A stretch of 11,569 nt of DNA, from NCBI GenBank assembly GCA_030149595.1, contig JASFBI010000016.1, forward strand, positions 1 through 11,569, written 5' to 3'. How positions within the stretch are numbered: the stretch's first letter is position 1; each line of letters opens with the position of its first letter. This document shows, in pieces, positions 1 through 6,390 of the stretch. The notes beneath the pieces were generated by a model, which ran no database searches, had not been told where the DNA came from, and saw only the letters and a program-made list of their open reading frames with translations. This stretch comes from Desulfobacterales bacterium (lineage in GTDB: Bacteria > Desulfobacterota > Desulfobacteria > Desulfobacterales > DAOWNP01). A program made the position numbers and the translations under genes.

Positions 1-619
1 TTCCCAGTATTTCGCTAAAAAGATCAATAACAGAAGATACTGATGTTCCTGTGGTATCTTTTAAAAAAACATTAAAATCATTCATAATGTCTTCCAAATC
101 TTCGCCCTGATATCTATTTTGTACATATCCTGTAATTTTTCTTAATACAGGTACAATATCATCTGAAAAAATTACATCTTTATCTCTGTATTTATCTGAT
201 AATTCGTAAAATAAGGACTCATAATCTGTAGATTCCCCAACCTTTAGTGAAGTAAGACTGCTTTTATTAAAACTTGCATCCATACTGTTTTGATTATTAA
301 TTCGCGTTAATATACTGGAGGCATTTTTTACTAAATCTGTAACAGTATGCTCTGGATTGTCTATTAAATCAGATACCTTGTATACTACATCTTTTATAGC
401 AGCAGAATTGGGATTAATCACTGATGCCAGCTGTTTGTTAAATTCATTTGAATCCAAATTATCAAATGCATTTTTTAAGGCTGGGTAGTCATCTAATAAA
501 CTAAACAGCCTGTACTCAGGTTCAATATCATTGGTCTGAAAATCTGCTGATCCATTATCTCCTGAACATGAAAAAAGTATTAACATTAATATTGCCGATG
601 CTATTTTAAATCTATTCAT
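1..619 (-). CDS. Giant lipoprotein paralog, N-terminal part only (runs off window)
   Basis: Open frame of 206 codons from ATG at 619 down to the window edge with no stop, so only the N-terminus is visible. A GGAGGG Shine-Dalgarno lies about 7 bases before the ATG. The protein opens with MNRFKIASAILMLILFSC, a type II (lipoprotein) signal with lipobox L-F-S-C and the lipidated cysteine at residue 18. Ser at +2 suggests sorting to the outer membrane. It aligns almost without gaps to the N-terminus of the complete lipoprotein encoded at 5313-1222, with most residues identical (for example FQTNDIEPEYRLFSLL and RKITGYVQNRYQGEDLED). This copy has a signal two residues shorter. The stretch from about position 3 to 56 is identical in DNA to 4691-4744. 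It is the downstream member of a same-strand tandem pair. No family is recognised. Gene and paralogy are firm; function is unknown. Confidence 0.9.
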   Translation of the reverse strand, partial: MNRFKIASAILMLILFSCSGDNGSADFQTNDIEPEYRLFSLLDDYPALKNAFDNLDSNEFNKQLASVINPNSAAIKDVVYKVSDLIDNPEHTVTDLVKNASSILTRINNQNSMDASFNKSSLTSLKVGESTDYESLFYELSDKYRDKDVIFSDDIVPVLRKITGYVQNRYQGEDLEDIMNDFNVFLKDTTGTSVSSVIDLFSEILG

Positions 620-878
620 AAAATAACCCTCCAATAAGATAAATAAAATTACATTTCTAAAAATAATTTTTGAGATTATAAATATTTATCAAATGCAATT
701 CGTAACGGTAGATCTTTTAAGTAAACAATGATCACAACCCGGCCTTTGTGTCACCTTATAGACATAAACAGACATCATAACGATGTGTACAACAAGGGTT
801 TTAACCTGTTAATACGTATAGATACAGCTTGTTAAATTATAAATTTAGAAACCAGCAATATTTATTAAAAACAATAAA

Positions 879-1019
879 CAGTTTGAAAAGCAGGATATAA
901 AGAATCAGTTGAAAGGCAGAAAATAAAGAATCAGCAGAAAATAAAGAATCAGTTGAAAAGCAGGATATAAAGAATCAGCAGAAAATAAAGAATCAGTTGA
1001 AAAGCAGGATATAAAGAAT
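879..1019. repeat. Composite tandem repeat, alternating 26-bp and 18-bp units
   Basis: Six consecutive units each begin with CAG and end with ATAAAGAAT, with boundaries at 879, 906, 932, 950, 976 and 994. The long type is CAG + TTGAAAAG + CAGGATATAAAGAAT (26 bp; the first copy has one extra T). The short type (18 bp) lacks the eight-base TTGAAAAG block. The second unit is a hybrid of the two. Unit ends are spaced 26, 18, 26, 18, 26. Positions 932-975 and 976-1019 are a perfect 44-bp tandem duplication. The 26-bp unit is not a multiple of three, so it is not a coding repeat, and there are no unique spacers, so it is not CRISPR. Function unknown. Confidence 0.9.
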
Positions 1020-1063
1020 TTTTAATATTATAAGTAATATACTTATAGAAACTTCAACTTGTC

Positions 1064-1111
1064 AATAAAAAAATAAACACTCTGCATTACAATGGTAGAT
1101 CTACAGGAGTG
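1064..1111 (-). terminator. Candidate rho-independent terminator after the giant lipoprotein gene
   Basis: Read on the minus strand, CACTC-c-TG pairs with CAGAGTG (plus-strand arms 1078-1084 and 1104-1111, one bulged base). A T-rich run, TTTATTTTTTTATT, follows at 1077-1064. The loop holds the 10-bp palindrome GTAGATCTAC (1095-1104). It lies about 110 bases past the stop at 1222. The stem is short and the loop long, so this is only moderately convincing. Confidence 0.4.
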
Positions 1112-1221
1112 AGTTTTAAAAATTCAGAAGTGTTATCTAAAATCATAGATTTTATCAGGGATAAGATTCAAAAACAGAGAACCTCACCCCCTAAAATTTA
1201 AAACATAACTATAATTTACAA

Positions 1222-4200
1222 TTATTGAGCCAGTATTTTTCCCAAAACACCATAGGGATCAGTATCATTTGACTGAAAAGCATTAACAACCCAGGAAGGA
1301 GCATCTCCATCTATGGTATCTGCAAAATCAATCAAAATAGATGATAAATCTTTCCAAAGAGCAGAATCGTAATTATCTATAAGATCTTTTTCTAAAAAAT
1401 CAGGAAGCTGATTTATTAGATTTTCAGTATTATGGGATGATGTCCATTCAGAAAGAAAATACTCTGCAAATCCATCTTCTTTTGCAGCAGCTGCAGAAAG
1501 AGTTAAAAGATCATCATAACTTCCCTGAAAGATATCAAGTATTTCAGGCAGGATACCGGTTACTATATTATTAAACTCTTCCGGGTACTGCCACTCTTTT
1601 TTATTTTTATCAAATCTTGTGAATAAAACTCCTGCTGTATGAGTCAGACTCTTAATATCATCATGCTCAATATCAACAGATCTGAACACTTTATCTATAA
1701 TTTTAATTATATCTTCAGTTATATTATATTTTCCCTGACTCTCTCCATTATCACTTAAAAGTTCACATAGAGCATCAAAAAGTTTGTAAAAATTATCCCA
1801 GTCCGCTAAATTTTCCCTTGTATCTGAAACCACTGCCAGCCCTTTTCCTGTTTCATCAGATCCTATAAGTTCATCTATTATTTTAGAAAAACTTATATCT
1901 TCTGACCGGACAAGCAGAGGCACTTTGTCTGCATCTTTTTCAAACATCCAGGAAGGATGCTTAATGGCAGCATAATATTCTGTTTCATAAATCTGGTTCA
2001 TCTCGCCTTTTTCAAGTTTTATAGAGGATAATATCTGTTCCAGTCCATAGAAAATTTTTCTCCTTATTCCCCATGTTGAATAATCATTTTCATTCCATGA
2101 AGAGTCTTGCGGATTATCTCCAAAAATATCGTCATCACCGATAAGATAAAGCATTCTGACTATTTTGGAAATCAATCTTGTATTTGGCTGATTATCATGA
2201 CCTATTGGTTTATACAGATCATAACCTCCGCAAATAAGAGACAGTATACCATCACATTTTCTTTTTTCACTTTCTACCAGCAAAGGAACCAGCCCCATAT
2301 CATCAATAGGCATATAAAAATGTTGTTCACCCCACCCTCCCCAGTAAGAATCAGGATAGGTTTCTGCTACATCTGACGATCTGGTAAGAAAGTACCCCCT
2401 GTACTCTTCACCATATTTACCAAATTCAGGATCTTTAACTTCTCCACCTCTATTACGGTCTTTCCATGTATTTCTCGGATACAGACCTGAATTTTTCTGA
2501 TAATAATAAGCAGGTCTTGAGAGCATAGGTGCTATTCCTTCAATTAAAAATCTTACAGCATCTGATTCTTCTGGTGAGCCTGAAGAACTAAACAATGGGC
2601 CACCAATATTACTTATAAGAGGATACAGAAAATTCCTTCTGTTCCACACTGGATCTGATTTATCTGCCTTAAACGTAATATCACCATGTGTGAGATCTAC
2701 TATATCACTTGATGCTACACTTGTCTTATAATCTTTACCAGCCATATAATCACGAAATGGAAATGCAACACGTGTTGCAGCCGGAACTGTATGGGCGATA
2801 TAAGCAGGAAGAATAGATCCTGTCCCTAAAATCTGATTATAAACTATATCTTTTAAAATTTCTGTGACAGACAGACCAGGGGCTATTTTATCTATTCCCA
2901 GAATATGTGCTTTTAAATCAAAAGAGATACGATAATCTCCAGGAACTTTTGAAAAACCATCATGCCCTGCTCTTGCCCATACTTTATTTGGTGTAAATTT
3001 TCTGGCATTTAAAAGCCCGCTAAAACCATTTGATTCAATAACTAAAAAAGCAGCTCCTTTTAAGAGTCCTTTAAACTCAAGATACAAAGGAACAGGAATG
3101 GCTATTTTTTTTTCACATTCAGTCCACTGCCAGTTTCTAAATCTTGCCTCTTCATAAGTTGCACATTCACGCTGTTTACATTTTTCAGGAATCAACTCTT
3201 TAAATTCAAAAAATCCAGCCTCTTTTGCATCACCACTTTCTATATCATTCGGCACATAGCTTTTACCATCATAATGAACCATATAGTAGCCTGTATTACA
3301 CTGTTCATAATAACGATTATTAATTCTGAGATCAGGATTATCAGGATCTCTTATATCATTTTTACCCTGATATGGATATCTGTACTCCCATGTGACAGGA
3401 TCATTCAAATCTGGTTTTGTAATTATTATATTTATTCTGCCGTCTATTCGGTAATATGTATATCTGCCGCCATCTTGAGTCCCCCCCTCTGTACTGTAAT
3501 ATGGACTCTGGCACCTGGCATCTATCCTCTCCATAGTTGCTGCATACCATCTGGAAATTGACACTTCACCATATCCATCAACGTTATACGGTTGATATGA
3601 ATTTAATTTAGCACCTTCTCCTCCATTTTTATTACCACCTCCAGGTACTCCAAAATCACCGGTCTGAATACCGCTTAAAAATTTGATTGCGCCAAAATTC
3701 TGATCGAATGCAAACCTGTATTTATCACGATTTTCATATGTAAAAGGAAGGATACTTCTTGATACATGATTTCCGGTTTTAGTATGTTCCATGGCAAGTG
3801 TATATAATCCAAGGTTCATATTAGCACCCAAAACATTTACATTTACTATATCTTTTACGCCAATACTTGAAAACACATCGTTTAACGTAACAACACCTAC
3901 AGCATTACCATGCCCATGATCTGCTGCAGGGTCAACCATTAGACCAGACTTACTTATTATCTCCCCTGTTTTTCCTCCATCTTCCCATCCAACATAACTT
4001 GAAGTTGCAATAATATTTAAAAAAGATTCTATATATGATGCTCCAATAGAATCATCTTTATAATTTCCAACCAAAGGCTTCATACGGTCTTTTCCCATAA
4101 TATCAGCTCTGATAATTTCATATAATGACTCTTCTATTTTTGAAGCAACATTATTGGAATCATTTGTATCAAAACCAACCATATTCAATCTTTGGGCCAC

Positions 4201-5313
4201 AACTTCCAGAGGATAAACCTTCATATTCTCTTTATCTTTTATCAAAGCCCCTTCTCTGTCTGATCTTTTAAACAGATGTGAAAAAAAGGCAGGAAGTAGT
4301 TCAATCAACATAACTTTGAGATCTGCATCTGAATGAACATTTTCATTATTTGTATTATATATTGGATTGTTTTCATAAATTTCCCCGCCTGGTAAAAAAT
4401 ATTTATCAATATTACAAACAAGCTCTTTTATTACAGTTTTAGCATTTTTCCCTTCAACTGAAGATGAAAAAAGTTTTCCTGTCTCCCTGATCAAACCATA
4501 AAAAGTTTCCCTTGCATCTTCACTTTGATTAATCATATCATATAGTCCTGATATTAATACCTCAACCCCTTTTGAAGCATTACCAAGACCTGTGTTTATA
4601 TCAGTATTGCTATCTATATTTTCTCTAACTGCTATTAATTTAAATTGATCATCTAAATACATATTTAGATCTGATTGAATCAACACTTTTCCCAGTATTT
4701 CGCTAAAAAGATCAATAACAGAAGATACTGATGTTCCTGTGGTCTCTTTTAAAAAAACAGTGAAATCTTTTATAGTATCTTCCAGATCTTCGCCCTGATA
4801 TCTGTTTTGTACATAACCTGTTATTTTTCTTAACACAGGTACAATATTATCTGAAAATTTCACATTATTTTCTCTGTATTTATCTGATAATTCGTAAAAC
4901 AGGGATGTATAATCTGTAGATTCTCCAAATGCTTGTGCAACAAGACTGTTTCCAGCAGTATCATAATCTAAATTATTCTGGTTATTAACTCGTGTTAACA
5001 TGTTGGAAGTTTTTTTTATCAGCTCTGTAACAGTATGATCTGAACTGTCTATTAAAGCAGCAACTTTATATATTGCATCTTTTGCAGCAGCAGAATTGGG
5101 ATTAATTACTGATGCCAGCTGTCTGTTAAATTCATCCGGATCCAAATTATCAAATGCATTTTTTAGGGCAGGATGCTCATCTAATAAGCTAAAAAGTCTA
5201 TATTCAGGCTCAATATCATTGGTTTGAAAATCTGCTGATCCATTATCCCCTGAACATGAAAATAATATCAAAAAAATGACTCCTGCACTGCATATTATTT
5301 TAAATCGTTCCAT
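1222..5313 (-). CDS. Giant secreted lipoprotein of unknown family (1363 aa)
   Basis: ATG at 5313 follows an AGGAGG Shine-Dalgarno with about 8 bases spacing. The N-terminus has a basic n-region (MERFK), a hydrophobic core and the lipobox L17-F18-S19-C20, so the mature protein should be lipidated at C20. Ser at +2 favours the outer membrane. No other membrane span is obvious. Residues 35-410 look mainly helical. Residues 415-1090 are rich in Gly, Tyr, Trp and Pro and look more beta-like. Residues 1090-1363 look helical again. Cysteines are few and partly clustered: 601, 672, 712, 717, 733, then 1020 and 1028, which would fit disulfides outside the cytoplasm. I see no catalytic or repeat motif I can name. 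A second copy begins at 619, so this is a tandem gene family. A near-palindrome at 5374-5407 lies just upstream. Function is unknown; a large surface or periplasmic assembly role would be guesswork. Confidence 0.92.
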   Translation of the reverse strand: MERFKIICSAGVIFLILFSCSGDNGSADFQTNDIEPEYRLFSLLDEHPALKNAFDNLDPDEFNRQLASVINPNSAAAKDAIYKVAALIDSSDHTVTELIKKTSNMLTRVNNQNNLDYDTAGNSLVAQAFGESTDYTSLFYELSDKYRENNVKFSDNIVPVLRKITGYVQNRYQGEDLEDTIKDFTVFLKETTGTSVSSVIDLFSEILGKVLIQSDLNMYLDDQFKLIAVRENIDSNTDINTGLGNASKGVEVLISGLYDMINQSEDARETFYGLIRETGKLFSSSVEGKNAKTVIKELVCNIDKYFLPGGEIYENNPIYNTNNENVHSDADLKVMLIELLPAFFSHLFKRSDREGALIKDKENMKVYPLEVVAQRLNMVGFDTNDSNNVASKIEESLYEIIRADIMGKDRMKPLVGNYKDDSIGASYIESFLNIIATSSYVGWEDGGKTGEIISKSGLMVDPAADHGHGNAVGVVTLNDVFSSIGVKDIVNVNVLGANMNLGLYTLAMEHTKTGNHVSRSILPFTYENRDKYRFAFDQNFGAIKFLSGIQTGDFGVPGGGNKNGGEGAKLNSYQPYNVDGYGEVSISRWYAATMERIDARCQSPYYSTEGGTQDGGRYTYYRIDGRINIIITKPDLNDPVTWEYRYPYQGKNDIRDPDNPDLRINNRYYEQCNTGYYMVHYDGKSYVPNDIESGDAKEAGFFEFKELIPEKCKQRECATYEEARFRNWQWTECEKKIAIPVPLYLEFKGLLKGAAFLVIESNGFSGLLNARKFTPNKVWARAGHDGFSKVPGDYRISFDLKAHILGIDKIAPGLSVTEILKDIVYNQILGTGSILPAYIAHTVPAATRVAFPFRDYMAGKDYKTSVASSDIVDLTHGDITFKADKSDPVWNRRNFLYPLISNIGGPLFSSSGSPEESDAVRFLIEGIAPMLSRPAYYYQKNSGLYPRNTWKDRNRGGEVKDPEFGKYGEEYRGYFLTRSSDVAETYPDSYWGGWGEQHFYMPIDDMGLVPLLVESEKRKCDGILSLICGGYDLYKPIGHDNQPNTRLISKIVRMLYLIGDDDIFGDNPQDSSWNENDYSTWGIRRKIFYGLEQILSSIKLEKGEMNQIYETEYYAAIKHPSWMFEKDADKVPLLVRSEDISFSKIIDELIGSDETGKGLAVVSDTRENLADWDNFYKLFDALCELLSDNGESQGKYNITEDIIKIIDKVFRSVDIEHDDIKSLTHTAGVLFTRFDKNKKEWQYPEEFNNIVTGILPEILDIFQGSYDDLLTLSAAAAKEDGFAEYFLSEWTSSHNTENLINQLPDFLEKDLIDNYDSALWKDLSSILIDFADTIDGDAPSWVVNAFQSNDTDPYGVLGKILAQ

Positions 5314-5373
5314 AAAATAATCCTCCTAAATATATAAAGCTGTTTTACAAAAGAATCATTAAGATATAACAAA

Positions 5374-5407
5374 TACAATTACTTATGCATATGCTTAAGT
5401 AATTGTA
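5374..5407. promoter_or_regulatory. 34-bp near-perfect palindrome upstream of the lipoprotein gene
   Basis: TACAATTACTTA (5374-5385) is the exact reverse complement of TAAGTAATTGTA (5396-5407). The ten bases between are T-GCATATGC-T, itself a palindrome flanked by one T/T mismatch, so the whole 34 bp is symmetric except for that pair. It ends 60 bases before the lipoprotein start codon on the minus strand and overlaps weak -35-like hexamers (TTGTAT, TTGTTA). That position suits an operator for a dimeric regulator or a hairpin in the 5' untranslated RNA. The symmetry is seen directly; the role is inferred. Confidence 0.6.
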
Positions 5408-5632
5408 AAAACTGCTCTACAAGTGCTGTCCTGTTAAGAGAACAGTGTTTACACGGCAGGACTGTATTTATAAAATAGTTACTATGTTATTAACTGGAAG
5501 TAGTAATCTTAAAATCACTATATGTCAAGCAAGTTATCGCCTTTTTTCAAACAGAGCTGTTTATTTTATCGTAAAATAACATCAGAGAATTGCGGGATAT
5601 TCTTGATATCTCGGTTACCTGTCTTTTAATTA

Positions 5633-5735
5633 TAAGCACCTAAGCATAACTTATTAATATTTCTAAATTGTTTTTTTAATAAATATTAATAAGTTAGGTT
5701 GATAGAAGCTATGTTTATTTTTGCTCAGGTACTTA
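5633..5735. repeat. Hairpin element with imperfect 17-bp terminal inverted repeats (MITE/REP-like)
   Basis: The left end, TAAGCACCTAAGCATAA (5633-5649), matches the reverse complement of 5719-5735 (TAAGTACCTGAGCAAAA) at 14 of 17 positions. Inside lies a perfect 16-bp inverted repeat, arms 5647-5662 (TAACTTATTAATATTT) and 5681-5696, with an 18-base loop containing seven Ts. The 103-bp unit encodes nothing. Nested terminal repeats around an internal hairpin resemble small non-autonomous elements. No target-site duplication is clear, and a second copy is not present in the window, so mobility is unproven. Confidence 0.45.
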
Positions 5736-5784
5736 GTTTTAAATTGAAAGACATTGCATGGCCGGAGCATGGTTATTCGCATCG

Positions 5785-5843
5785 GCCACAACAAAAAATG
5801 AAAGTTCAATGATTATAATCTGTTGGACGGAGTTTCATATAAA
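5785..5843. repeat. Dispersed 59-bp repeat, copy 1
   Basis: Aligns without gaps to 11354-11412 in the same orientation. The first 12 bases (GCCACAACAAAA) are identical, then 12 bases differ, then ATGATTA is shared, and CTGTTGGAC-g/a-GAGTTTCATATAAA is shared with one difference. Identity over 5811-5843 is 29 of 33. It begins just inside the right arm of a TGGCCG/CGGCCA inverted repeat (right arm ends 5788) and ends about 10 bases from the terminator stem of the oxygen-defence operon. No good reading frame is conserved, so it is likely non-coding. Confidence 0.75.
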
Positions 5844-5853
5844 GTAAATTTAC

Positions 5854-5886
5854 ACCTGGAGGAAAACCTTTTGTTTCCGTCCAGGT
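5854..5886 (-). terminator. Terminator hairpin of the flavodiiron/rubrerythrin operon
   Basis: ACCTGGA (5854-5860) pairs with TCCAGGT (5880-5886). The stem continues as GGAAA with TTTCC past a single bulged G, closing an 8-base loop. On the minus strand it begins 13 bases after the stop of the rubrerythrin-like gene and is followed by a moderately T-rich stretch, not a long T-run. The strong stem directly after the last gene makes transcription termination the natural reading. Confidence 0.7.
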
Positions 5887-5898
5887 ATAAATTATGTT

Positions 5899-6366
5899 TT
5901 ATTGGGTCAGTTTTTTAGCAAGAAGTGTAACATGACTCATCTCTTCTTTAATGATATCATCTATTCTTGATTTACCAGCATTTGAAGAGACCAGCTCTTT
6001 CATTCCAATATAAAATACTATGGAGTCTTTTTCTGCCTGGATAGCAGCTTTCAATATACTTTCAAAGCTGTTGTCCGGCTTATCTTTTTCAAAAAAAATA
6101 CGGGTATCAGCAAGAGCTTTAAGATAAAGTCCATTTTCATTTTCAGGATCAAATATTGTTGATGTTTTTTCTTCCACTTTTAACTCTTTTTGCATAGCTG
6201 TAAATGTTGCTTCATGGCTTTTTTCCATCAAGGCAAGATCTTGTAAAAACTTTTTATTCTCTTCCCCTTCTACCTGATCTGCTGCATCTCTGTAAAATTT
6301 TACTCCATTCTGTTCAATTGTTACAGCAATTTCAAAAATATCGTTTGCATTAAATCCGTTAGACAT
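5899..6366 (-). CDS. Rubrerythrin-like ferritin-family diiron protein, no rubredoxin domain (155 aa)
   Basis: A cytoplasmic four-helix-bundle protein of the ferritin-like/rubrerythrin family. All expected diiron ligands are visible as two half-sites: E18 (in IEQNGVKFYRDAA) with E48-K-S-H51, and E112 (in AEKDSIVFY) with E142-M-S-H145. Members generally reduce peroxide or scavenge O2, receiving electrons from rubredoxin or a flavoprotein. At 155 residues there is no C-terminal or N-terminal CxxC rubredoxin domain, unlike classical rubrerythrin (about 190 aa), so an external donor is needed. The start at 6366 is supported by GGAGGG about 5 bases upstream. The gene begins 24 bases after the stop of the flavodiiron gene on the same strand and is followed by a strong hairpin, so the two form an operon. 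Exact substrate is not determinable from sequence. Confidence 0.9.
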   Translation of the reverse strand: MSNGFNANDIFEIAVTIEQNGVKFYRDAADQVEGEENKKFLQDLALMEKSHEATFTAMQKELKVEEKTSTIFDPENENGLYLKALADTRIFFEKDKPDNSFESILKAAIQAEKDSIVFYIGMKELVSSNAGKSRIDDIIKEEMSHVTLLAKKLTQ

Positions 6367-6390
6367 TTTCCCTCCGTTTTATAATAAAAT

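Larger units (their letters stand above)
620..1221. other. Spacer between the tandem lipoprotein genes, no gene seen
   Basis: About 600 bases without a convincing coding frame on either strand. It separates the stop of the complete lipoprotein gene (1222) from the start of its paralog (619). It contains the composite tandem repeat at 879-1019, a candidate terminator for the upstream gene at 1064-1111, and, about 56 bases before the downstream ATG, a minus-strand TATAAT (675-680) that could be a -10 box. No good -35 box lies at the expected distance from it, so a separate promoter for the downstream copy is only suggested. Confidence 0.6.
5314..5898. other. Gene-free, structure-rich intergenic region
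   Basis: No believable gene on either strand in about 585 bases. It lies between the stop of the rubrerythrin-like gene (5899) and the start of the giant lipoprotein gene (5313), both minus strand. It contains the near-palindrome 5374-5407, a small perfect hairpin (TTATTTTA/TAAAATAA, loop TCG, 5561-5579), the hairpin element with imperfect terminal inverted repeats at 5633-5735, a TGGCCG/CGGCCA inverted repeat around 5758-5788, a dispersed repeat copy at 5785-5843, and the terminator at 5854-5886. Confidence 0.75.

Noticed and set aside
879..1019. CRISPR array
   Set aside because: Units are contiguous with no unique spacers, and the lengths alternate between 26 and 18 bases.
707..1102. Shared GGTAGATCT at 707-715 and 1094-1102, with a similar GGTAGATTT at 11341
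   Set aside because: Nine bases with unrelated flanks; too short to call a repeat family in this window.
2107..3561. Plus-strand open frames opposite the lipoprotein gene (2107-2376, 3274-3561)
   Set aside because: Antisense shadows of the long minus-strand gene, with low-complexity Ile/Thr-rich translations and no ribosome sites.
5758..5788. TGGCCG/CGGCCA inverted repeat as a separate terminator
   Set aside because: Six-bp stem with an 18-base loop and no T-run; the strong hairpin at 5854-5886 already serves the operon.
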